The notes under the pieces: generated by a model
What the model was told of the DNA's origin: nothing
Databases searched by the model: none
What the model saw: only the letters and a program-made list of their open reading frames with translations
Position numbers and translations under genes: made by a program
Part shown: positions 15,625 through 23,160 of the stretch, piece by piece
How positions within the stretch are numbered: the stretch's first letter is position 1
How the letters are laid out: each line of letters opens with the position of its first letter
Source of the DNA: JAVZLQ01 sp049700035
GTDB taxonomy: Archaea > Thermoproteota > Bathyarchaeia > Bathyarchaeales > Bathycorpusculaceae
Assembly (NCBI GenBank): GCA_049700035.1
Contig: JBNAWC010000013.1
Coordinates: forward strand, 1-30,613
Length of the DNA stretch: 30,613 nucleotides
Direction of reading: 5' to 3'

Positions 15625-18391
15625 CGATGTGATCTCTTGGAGTGCGAGAGGACCAACCGCGCTTGGAACAACAAAGCCAGACGTGCTTGGAGTTGGCGCA
15701 TTTGGATATGCTCCAACCGCATTGTTCTGGGGGTTCGGCGACGGAACGATGGCTTTTGATGTCTTTGGTGGGACAAGCATGGCAACGCCTGTTGTGGCTG
15801 GCTCTGCAGCCTTGATTGTGCAGGCTTTCAACGAGATTGGAGCTTACAACCCGCCAAACATGATTGTTAAGAGTGTTCTGAAATCAACAGCAGTTGACTT
15901 GGGTTATGACCCGTTCATTCAAGGCGCGGGACGTGTGGACTGTTACAGGGCAGTTTCACTTATAATGGGAGAAGGAGGCTTGCTAACAGTTTCAGACGCC
16001 ACATGGAAAAACGCTTTAGACATGATACAGATTCCAGAGATAATAAACTATCAACTAAGCGACGGCTTAATTCCACCGTTTATGCCAAGCGAAATTTTTG
16101 ACACAAGCTGGTTTGCAGGAACAGTCAAGCCCGGAGAAAACACAAAAGCAGACTTTCTTGTTTTCAACCCCAGCGGTGAAGATGTCACTGTCAGCGTTTC
16201 ACCAGTTACCCATAAACAGACTGGCTCCACAATAGTCTTTGAAGGCTTAACCGCTTCTATGCCAAGTGACTGGCAAAGCTTCGGCTGGGCATGGGGCAAC
16301 ATCACAGTTCTAAGGATGGATATTATTCCAGAAGACGCCGATTTAATGACTGTCAAATTAGCCTTCCCATACGACCACCTTGATCCAGAAAGAGACTACG
16401 TGTGGAATAACCGGTTCCGAGTGATGATTCAAGACTGGGATGACGCAAACGTTGATGGAGAAGTTAATGTTAATGAAGTTTGGCAGATAAACTATGGATA
16501 TAATTATGGAACAAGCTGCGAAGCAACTGTTGGATTTCCAAAATCCAAATTTAATCACACTCCAATAATATTCGTATCCCAAGTGAGCGGAACCTATGAG
16601 CCGATACCATTCAAAGTTTACATAAAGTTCTATAAACGAGCCCACTGGGACCGGATTGGACTTTCGCAATCAGTTTTCACAGCGAATGCGGTTAACACAA
16701 CATATTTCAATGCTACCCTAACAGTGCCAGATGGCACACCTCAAGGAGTTTACGAAGGACAATTAATCATCGACGTGAACGGCGGAAAAACGGCTGTTCC
16801 AGTTTCCGTCAACGTGCCAACAATAGTGCCTTCTGGACAACTTGCATATGAAGTGGGAACACCAGAATACGAGGGTCCATACAACCCATTTGCAGTTGAG
16901 GGCTACTTTGATTGGGGCTGGCGATACGAGGCTGGCGATTGGAAGAACTGGCTCTTCGAGTTCGCCGACCAATCAACAATAGCAGCTTTTGTTTACGCAG
17001 ACTGGCAGGGAGACATGACAGACGTGGACATGTTTGCCATCCACCCAATGGGTGTGATAACGGATGGAACTGGCGAAAACTGGATTGGAAACGGCATATT
17101 CAACTGGACAACCAGAACAGCTTCAACCGAAGAGTATGTGGTTCTCTGGACTGGCGATTTGCCATCCATTCCTCCAAATATACATGTTCCAGAACTCCAC
17201 ACTGTTCTGCTTCACAATGTGCTCTTTGACGGTTCAGTTTTTCCAGAAAACCTTTCATGTACCATGAAAATGGTAAATGTGAACCCGACGTCTCCAATAC
17301 AACTAATCATACAGCCAGGAGAAACCAAATCAGCGACATTTACCTTATCAACTGGAGTTAGACTCACAAACGTGCATTTACACCCAGACGGAGAATTCTC
17401 AATCGAAGTTGAACCTTTTGATGTGCCTGAAATACCAGGGATGGGTTCACAAACATTCGATGTCAGCGTACAAGTGCCCTCAGACACGCCTCCTGGAAGA
17501 TATTTGATGGCACTTTATCTAACGGCTTCAGAGATTCCATCAAATGTGCACATCCCAATATTCATTTACGTTGACGTCCCAAACCTTGAAATAGTCGATG
17601 TCAAAGTGGACGTAGGCAGAGTTCACTTCCCAAGCGAATTTGCCCAACCATACATCATGACGACAGTCAAAGCATCACTTACCGACATGTCTGAAAACAT
17701 CACAGCAACCTTATGGTATCGAACAACAAGCGGCAATTACCTCTCATTAGACTTAAGCACAGCAGTTAATCCCATACAAACAGGCTTATACGTGGTTGAG
17801 TTTGAAGTCCCAATAGATGCCACTTCATGCTGCCTAGTCGTCCACGTCGAAAAATACCTTGAACCTACAAACGTTTTGTATAAAGGCGCGGCAATGGCAA
17901 GTTTCGACATATGCTCCACACTAAGCACAATGAACGCCATGTTGATAAACGTTAACGGAACAACAGCAACTATAAACACCATCGTAGGAACAATTTCGGC
18001 GAACTTGACCAATTTAGACGCAAAACTAACCGAGTTAATAACAAACAGTAAGGATGAAATTATCGCCAAAATAGACACTGTCCTAGGACCTATTGAAGCA
18101 AGCATGGAAGCGATAGGGTTAAACGTTACGTGGATAGAAGGCAACGTCACAGCCATAAGAACAAGCTTAGGAGACAACATAAGAGGCATAATTGAAACAA
18201 TCGACGGCAACGTAGCCACAATAAAAACAGACATAGGAACAATCAAAGTTAACGTTGAAGACATCGAAGGCTACACGGCAAACATTCCGCAATCAACATG
18301 GACAATATGGGCAACTACAGCACTATCTCTAATCGCAGCAACATGCTCAGCAGTTACGTTGCTACTTTTAAGGAAAAAGCCCAAAACGTAA
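15488..18391 (+). CDS. Cell-surface subtilisin-like serine protease, C-terminal part (catalytic Ser, beta domains, stalk, anchor)
   Basis: The frame holds the subtilase serine in GGTSMATPVVAGSAALI (Ser codon 15776), then long beta-rich domains (from PGENTKADFLVFNPSG onward) that look like extracellular modules. Residues of about 820-930 form a series of similar hydrophobic-heptad segments (INVNGTTATINTIVGTIS, LNVTWIEGNVTAIRTSLG, IDGNVATIKTDIGTIKVN), which suggests a coiled-coil stalk. One C-terminal span (WATTALSLIAATCSAVTLLLL) with a basic tail follows. Sense coding begins only at the CG run 15503-15512, where it takes over from the preceding frame; the ATG at 15488 overlaps that frame and is probably not used. 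The design recalls stalk-borne archaeal surface proteases. Its frame equals that of the signal-peptide fragment. Confidence 0.8.
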   Translation: MAPFMRARGYGTFTEPGFSTLAIGVGASTSMNWTQSEWGFAGGYYDDVISWSARGPTALGTTKPDVLGVGAFGYAPTALFWGFGDGTMAFDVFGGTSMATPVVAGSAALIVQAFNEIGAYNPPNMIVKSVLKSTAVDLGYDPFIQGAGRVDCYRAVSLIMGEGGLLTVSDATWKNALDMIQIPEIINYQLSDGLIPPFMPSEIFDTSWFAGTVKPGENTKADFLVFNPSGEDVTVSVSPVTHKQTGSTIVFEGLTASMPSDWQSFGWAWGNITVLRMDIIPEDADLMTVKLAFPYDHLDPERDYVWNNRFRVMIQDWDDANVDGEVNVNEVWQINYGYNYGTSCEATVGFPKSKFNHTPIIFVSQVSGTYEPIPFKVYIKFYKRAHWDRIGLSQSVFTANAVNTTYFNATLTVPDGTPQGVYEGQLIIDVNGGKTAVPVSVNVPTIVPSGQLAYEVGTPEYEGPYNPFAVEGYFDWGWRYEAGDWKNWLFEFADQSTIAAFVYADWQGDMTDVDMFAIHPMGVITDGTGENWIGNGIFNWTTRTASTEEYVVLWTGDLPSIPPNIHVPELHTVLLHNVLFDGSVFPENLSCTMKMVNVNPTSPIQLIIQPGETKSATFTLSTGVRLTNVHLHPDGEFSIEVEPFDVPEIPGMGSQTFDVSVQVPSDTPPGRYLMALYLTASEIPSNVHIPIFIYVDVPNLEIVDVKVDVGRVHFPSEFAQPYIMTTVKASLTDMSENITATLWYRTTSGNYLSLDLSTAVNPIQTGLYVVEFEVPIDATSCCLVVHVEKYLEPTNVLYKGAAMASFDICSTLSTMNAMLINVNGTTATINTIVGTISANLTNLDAKLTELITNSKDEIIAKIDTVLGPIEASMEAIGLNVTWIEGNVTAIRTSLGDNIRGIIETIDGNVATIKTDIGTIKVNVEDIEGYTANIPQSTWTIWATTALSLIAATCSAVTLLLLRKKPKT
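15503..15512. repeat. CG dinucleotide run, five units, at a second frame break
   Basis: (CG)5 is exactly where the Asp/His frame hands over to the Ser frame. Adding one CG unit gives continuous GSVYARARGYGTFTEPG. The tract lies in the codons for Ala-Arg repeats in both frames. Confidence 0.85.
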
Positions 18392-18516
18392 CTTGCACAA
18401 ACATACACCCATTTTTCTATCCTACATTTCTGATATCATCTAAAATCTATAAACCCGTCATTTCCATTAAATCTCGTTAGATGAAATTTCTATAATAGAG
18501 GATAAAGGTAGAGGCT

Positions 18517-19953
18517 TCACAGATTTTGCCACTTCTCTTGAAGGAACTTTGGAATTTCTGAAGAGTCTCTTGGTCCTACTAGGACTTGCCATCCGCTTAG
18601 TTCTTCTATTTCTCCGCTTAGGCGTGCCGCTTTGCCTGGTATTATGAGTTTTCTGTGTTTTACTTTGTTTTCTATTCCTGACGTCTTTATTGCTTCAGCT
18701 ACTTTTTCTGCTGTGAGTTTGCGTCCGGCTACTGCGCTGTCGACGGCTATGCCTTCTGTGTCTACTACGAGTAGGTAGGCGTTTATTTTTGCGTTTTCGA
18801 TGTCTGATGCTACTGTGTAGTATGTTAGTGCAAAGTTTGTTGTGAACATTACTGGCGAGTTCTCATCTGGGTCGCCGAACACTTTTAGTCCTGGCTCCAC
18901 GGCTACTGGTTTGCGTGGGTCTGTGTATATGTTTTGTCGCAATATCACGTTTGGTAGCAAAGCCCAGCCATCAACGCTGTGCATTATTAAGATGTCGGCG
19001 AAACGCACTATGAGCATGCCAGCTAAACACGCCTCTTTCCACTTAACAACCTCTTCTGGAGCCTCGCCTCTAGCCATCCAAACGGCCATGGGCACGCCAA
19101 TCAATGGAAAACCTAAAACTTCATCTCCACGTTTGCACGCGGCTCTACGAAGCATGGTGAAATTGTTTAAGGTTTCAGCCAAGCCCTCATCTGGAAAGGT
19201 GCCAGGGTCTAGAACAAGGTCGCTGACGCCGTATTCGATTAGGGTTTTCGCTAGGGACTTTAACATTTTGAGATTTTTTGGCGCAAAAACTGTTAGTGGG
19301 CAATCATAGGCAAGTGCAAGTTCAGCCATTTCCCGCCAGTTTTCTGGTGTTGCCGCATATAATAGTGGACGCGCTTTTGGAATCACTTCTAATCCGGCTT
19401 TTAGGACGCTTGGGTTCAGCGAGCACAGTATTAATGGTAGGCTTGTGTTTTGGGCAACCTTTTTGAGCGTTTCCTTAAACTTTTCTGGGTTATTTGATGT
19501 TGAGCGTACAGCTATCATGTCAAGTTTTAACATTTGTCCAATATACTCAAATTTGAATTGTTCAGTCCTTTTTATGCGACTCAAAATTTCTTCGTCTGCC
19601 ATTTCATCTGTAACGTCTATGGCTATTGCCGTCGGGTTAAAGTACGTAAGTTCGTGGCGATACATAACAAGTTTGCCGCCAACCTTGACAGCGCGGTCTC
19701 CAACACCGATAACAACTTCTTTTACTGCGGGTTTAAGCATCTCTTTAAGTTGGCTGTAGGCTTTCTCAAATTCCTTAGCCAACAATGGAGAACACTTTTC
19801 AATGGAGACTTCGCGGTTAACAACTTTTGTAGCAAAAGCCATGCAGTTTTCTTCGCCGCAAATCTTGCAGTTTGTTCGTGGTAAAAGCTTGTAAACATCT
19901 ATTGGGCTGAGTTCCTTTATTCCAATCTTTCTTTTGGTTTCTTTCTCATCCAT
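18517..19953 (-). CDS. cdhE: Acetyl-CoA decarbonylase/synthase gamma subunit (corrinoid iron-sulfur protein, large)
   Basis: The 478-residue large subunit of the corrinoid Fe-S protein accepts the methyl group on cobalt and passes it to the acetyl-CoA synthase. The N-terminal 4Fe-4S motif is C29-x2-C32-x4-C37-x16-C54 (RTNCKICGEENC ... IEKC). The central TIM-barrel and C-terminal corrinoid-binding domains follow (AVDTEGIAVDSAVAGRKL, then HRKLIIPGKAARLSGE). ATG at 19953 is chosen because GGAGG lies seven bases upstream and the family begins near this point; the longer frame to 19989 would overlap cdhD. It is the last gene of the cdh operon, 14 bases after cdhD. Confidence 0.94.
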   Translation of the reverse strand: MDEKETKRKIGIKELSPIDVYKLLPRTNCKICGEENCMAFATKVVNREVSIEKCSPLLAKEFEKAYSQLKEMLKPAVKEVVIGVGDRAVKVGGKLVMYRHELTYFNPTAIAIDVTDEMADEEILSRIKRTEQFKFEYIGQMLKLDMIAVRSTSNNPEKFKETLKKVAQNTSLPLILCSLNPSVLKAGLEVIPKARPLLYAATPENWREMAELALAYDCPLTVFAPKNLKMLKSLAKTLIEYGVSDLVLDPGTFPDEGLAETLNNFTMLRRAACKRGDEVLGFPLIGVPMAVWMARGEAPEEVVKWKEACLAGMLIVRFADILIMHSVDGWALLPNVILRQNIYTDPRKPVAVEPGLKVFGDPDENSPVMFTTNFALTYYTVASDIENAKINAYLLVVDTEGIAVDSAVAGRKLTAEKVAEAIKTSGIENKVKHRKLIIPGKAARLSGEIEELSGWQVLVGPRDSSEIPKFLQEKWQNL

Positions 19954-19967
19954 AAAGAGCCTCCAAG

Positions 19968-21188
19968 CTAAACTTTCATTGAAACCCACTCAACCATTCT
20001 ACTGGCATTTCCGACGCTGCCGCCTAAAAGTTGCCCTATAATATCCCTAATGGTTTTCACGGCGGCTGGATGCATCATCATGAAAAGGTCAACGCCAGCC
20101 AAAAGAAGCGTAGAAGCGGTTAAGACCTCCCACAGTGGACCACGCAGCTCACGTGGCTCCCACTCTGGCGCCATCTCAAGCCAAGCTTCGCGTGCTGCCC
20201 AAGCGTTTGTTGTTCCAGAGGACATTGGATGTGCAAGCTCTGGGTCGCCCATAAGCGCTGCTAGTCGAGCGCGCTCCATATTTGTGAAGGCGTAATCCAA
20301 ACCATAGCCCAAGGCTGCTGTCGTCAAGTCCATAACTATGTCTTCTTTAGGCAGAAAATCGTAGAGTATGCGGTTCAATTCCCTTGCAAGGTTCAAATCC
20401 ATAGGCGTAAAAGATAAGGCCACGTGCCCATGCTTCTTTACGAATTTCGCGCATCTTTCAACGTCCATATCCCTTGTTATTGAGCTAATTAAGAAGCGTT
20501 CCCCAGCAAAGGTTTCAGCAACAGCCTCAAAAACGTCAGCGTCTTTCTTCGGGTCTCCGCAGCCCCCAATAATTAGGGGTACGTCTACCGCCTGCGCAAC
20601 CTCCTCGACGGTTTTTACAGCCTCTTTTGGCGAAGCGTCCTTAACAAGCGGGTCAACGCTTATCAAATGCACAGTTAAGAGGTCAGCACCAAACTTTTCA
20701 ACAGCCAGCTTTGCCCAAGCGGCGGGGTCCTCTATAACGTCTTTTACATGCACTTTAACAGCCTTTGGCAATGGAACCTTCATGTCAAAAACGTCAATAG
20801 CTATTACTGGGCGGTGAGGCATTGGTTTCTCAAAGGTGTAGAAGGCTGGTGTTGTCTCGCCGCCGATAACTATTGATTTGCCGCGGGTTCCACCTTCGCT
20901 TTTTGTAGCGCCAAGCTTAACTTCAACAACTTTTCCAGGGTAAGTTTCAACTGGCGGAACAAACTCCACCTCAATTATCTTGGCTGGTTTAGCCTTTAAT
21001 GGCGGAGCAACTTTTGGCGGTGCAACAGCTGGTGCTGCTACAGCGCTTGGTTGTATCCAAAGCTCTAAATCGCCTACTTCCATCTCGAAATCTTCAAGTT
21101 CAATTTCTTGCAGTTTTGCCAGAAGCTCAAGCAGCCGTGAATTAAACTTTAAACCTAAAGTTTGTTCTTCCTTCTCTGTTTTTGGCAA
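19968..21188 (-). CDS. cdhD: Acetyl-CoA decarbonylase/synthase delta subunit (corrinoid iron-sulfur protein, small)
   Basis: The 406-residue TIM-barrel partner of CdhE supports the corrinoid during methyl transfer from the pterin carrier. Characteristic segments are FYTFEKPMPHRPVIAIDVFD, VPLIIGGCGDPKKDADVFEA, MDLTTAALGYGLDYAFTNME and HPMSSGTTNAWAAREAW. The N-terminus contains an Ala/Pro-rich linker (about residues 50-70) after a coiled segment. The start is TTG at 21188 with GGTGA six bases upstream. The 6-base gap after cdhC supports one transcript. Confidence 0.94.
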   Translation of the reverse strand: MPKTEKEEQTLGLKFNSRLLELLAKLQEIELEDFEMEVGDLELWIQPSAVAAPAVAPPKVAPPLKAKPAKIIEVEFVPPVETYPGKVVEVKLGATKSEGGTRGKSIVIGGETTPAFYTFEKPMPHRPVIAIDVFDMKVPLPKAVKVHVKDVIEDPAAWAKLAVEKFGADLLTVHLISVDPLVKDASPKEAVKTVEEVAQAVDVPLIIGGCGDPKKDADVFEAVAETFAGERFLISSITRDMDVERCAKFVKKHGHVALSFTPMDLNLARELNRILYDFLPKEDIVMDLTTAALGYGLDYAFTNMERARLAALMGDPELAHPMSSGTTNAWAAREAWLEMAPEWEPRELRGPLWEVLTASTLLLAGVDLFMMMHPAAVKTIRDIIGQLLGGSVGNASRMVEWVSMKV

Positions 21189-21194
21189 ATTCTT

Positions 21195-22607
21195 TCACCT
21201 TTTCTCGGTTTTCTCGCCTTTCAATGAGCGGATAACAACTTTTTTGGCGTAGATTTTCGCGTCTTTTAAGATTATTTTGAAGCCTCCAGCGGTTATGGGC
21301 AAAGTTGTAGCTGTAATCACTGGTGCTGTCGACGCTTCTTCTTTTGCTTCTGCTGGCACAGCCTCTTCTACAGCAACTGCCACCTCTTCTTTCCAGCGCT
21401 CCACAACTGGGTGGTTTCGCTCTTTAAGGAAAGCCTTTAACTCGTCGATTGTTTTTGCGTCTTCTTCTGTGGCGATTTTGTCGACAAGCTCGGCGGGAAT
21501 AAAGTTTTTCACTCTTTCCTTAACCTCTTTGGGAAGCCAAACAACGCGGCTCCATCCGCCGTCTGCCTGCAGAAACTTTGGAGAGCGCATGTACTCAATT
21601 GATATTCCATGGAAACCGTCAACTTGGCGTCCGCCAGCAGTTGAATCCGCAAGCGTTGAAAAAGCCAAACCGTTCACAGCTAAGTCCCTGTAACCCCTGT
21701 GCACAATGCCGAAACCGTCAACCTCTGGAATGTAGAAGGCTACACCCTCGAAGCACCCGCATGACGTGTGCGGATAACCGAAAGCCGTGTAAAGCCAAAC
21801 GCGGGTTATTTCGCCCAAAGACTTCTTTTTGACAGCTTCGTTCACGCCTGAAAACTCGCCCTTAACTGGGTCTAGTAGTTCACCCTTTTCGATTGTAAAC
21901 ACTGGTCCTTTGGGGTCTATGCTTGCTGCTGCCCTTCCGTCAAACCAGCTTATGGCGCCGCAGTTTGAGTACCTTTGTGGCGTTATCACGCATACGTGTG
22001 TTGGCGCGAAGGATTGGCATAGGATGCATCCGTAAAATTTGTCAACTTCCTCGTCCTTTAAGCCTCTTGCCCTAGCATCTCTCGCCTCATAAATTTTCAG
22101 CGCTTCTTCGTAAAGTGGTTTCACTTTGGCATGGTCTGTTATGAATGTTACCTGCATTTTCTCGATTATTGGCAGTTCGCTTTTGAAAAGCCTATGCAAA
22201 ACTTTTCCGATGAATTGGAAGGAGTTTAAGCCCTTCTGGAAGGATTTCTTGCTTAATCTAAGCCAAATGTCATAGCGCTGGTTAAGGTGCATGAAGCCCT
22301 CAATGAAGTTGCAGTACTCGTGTATGCGCCTCTCAATAACGCCTTCAAGTTCTGGTTCAAGCTGCGCGCCAGCAACCTCGATGAGAATGCCAAACGGATA
22401 GCTTTTGCCTTCTTCCATGTCCTTTAGGTCTGGTCCTATTATGGTTATTTTTCCATCTTCGATTTCCTCTGGCTTTTTCACCCTTGCTAACTCGAACTTT
22501 TCTTTTATGTCTGGTCCGCCGAGTTCAACGTACATGTCGCTTCTGCGTATTCTCTCGCCTTCGTAGATTACGCCCACATCTACGGGTATATCTTCAAACA
22601 TTGACAT
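21195..22607 (-). CDS. cdhC: Acetyl-CoA synthase, beta subunit (A-cluster)
   Basis: The 470-residue catalytic subunit joins the methyl group, CO and CoA into acetyl-CoA at the nickel-containing A-cluster. The cluster cysteines lie in FYGCILCQSFAPTHVC and HTSCGCFEGV. Other typical stretches are RYSNCGAISWFDGRAA and TAGGRQVDGFHGIS. The C-terminal 60 or so residues carry an Ala/Glu/Val-rich linker and a short conserved tail, as in archaeal forms, which also lack the large N-terminal domain of bacterial ACS. The start is taken at ATG 22607, four bases after the cdhB stop (ATG 22601 is close by); the frame to 22637 would reach into cdhB. Confidence 0.95.
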   Translation of the reverse strand: MSMFEDIPVDVGVIYEGERIRRSDMYVELGGPDIKEKFELARVKKPEEIEDGKITIIGPDLKDMEEGKSYPFGILIEVAGAQLEPELEGVIERRIHEYCNFIEGFMHLNQRYDIWLRLSKKSFQKGLNSFQFIGKVLHRLFKSELPIIEKMQVTFITDHAKVKPLYEEALKIYEARDARARGLKDEEVDKFYGCILCQSFAPTHVCVITPQRYSNCGAISWFDGRAAASIDPKGPVFTIEKGELLDPVKGEFSGVNEAVKKKSLGEITRVWLYTAFGYPHTSCGCFEGVAFYIPEVDGFGIVHRGYRDLAVNGLAFSTLADSTAGGRQVDGFHGISIEYMRSPKFLQADGGWSRVVWLPKEVKERVKNFIPAELVDKIATEEDAKTIDELKAFLKERNHPVVERWKEEVAVAVEEAVPAEAKEEASTAPVITATTLPITAGGFKIILKDAKIYAKKVVIRSLKGEKTEKR

Positions 22608-22611
22608 TTTC

Positions 22612-23154
22612 TCATTGTCCTCCTTCAACTTTTTCAATTATTGCTTTAAGATTTTCAAACAAATCTTTTAGGGAAATGTTCGGGAAAGACCAGCTTGCGT
22701 TAGGCTGGTAAACGTTATCTAAAGTAACCGTTTTGACGTGTGGAGCAAAATGTTTCAAGCCATTAAGGATTGTCCACTCCATGTAGTAGGGTAGTCCCAA
22801 AAACAAAGCCAAATCGTAAGGTCCATTACCATCAAGCCCATTCCACGTAGGGTCTGTAAGCCTATTTCCAATGTCCACGGCGGGCATCCACCCATCTGGC
22901 TTATAACCCCTACTTAAGAATTCGCTTAGTGTGTGGGCTGTTGCCACGACTGGAATTTTGGCTTTCCTAGCCAGTTCTATGACGAAATCAATTAATTTTT
23001 TGTCTTCAAAAGCTATTTCTGCGGCTTTATGCCCCACTATCATCATTGGACGCTTAGCCTTCTTTATCATGGCGGCGGCAACATCGGGCTTTGTTATAAC
23101 CATGGCTTTTTTGGGTCCTGGAATCTCCGCGGTTTGCCAGGGCTCAGCAACCAT
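22612..23154 (-). CDS. cdhB: Acetyl-CoA decarbonylase/synthase epsilon subunit
   Basis: The 180-residue small subunit of the archaeal CODH component is a Rossmann-like protein that binds CdhA; it may affect electron transfer, but its precise role is not settled. Typical features are the opening PWQTAEIPGPKKAMVI, MIKKAKRPMMIVGH and the final region with LALFLGLPYYMEWTILNGL. GGAGTGA lies just before ATG 23154 and the gap after cdhA is 6 bases. Its presence marks the complex as the archaeal five-subunit type. Confidence 0.93.
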   Translation of the reverse strand: MVAEPWQTAEIPGPKKAMVITKPDVAAAMIKKAKRPMMIVGHKAAEIAFEDKKLIDFVIELARKAKIPVVATAHTLSEFLSRGYKPDGWMPAVDIGNRLTDPTWNGLDGNGPYDLALFLGLPYYMEWTILNGLKHFAPHVKTVTLDNVYQPNASWSFPNISLKDLFENLKAIIEKVEGGQ

Positions 23155-23160
23155 ACGCTT

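Noticed and set aside
17737..18264. Antisense frame of 175 codons
   Set aside because: Lies wholly inside the subtilase, hydrophobic low-complexity product, no start signals: a shadow.
18842..19309. Antisense frame of 155 codons over cdhE, and similar ones over cdhD and cdhC
   Set aside because: Composition mirrors the real genes on the other strand; no ribosome sites or domains.
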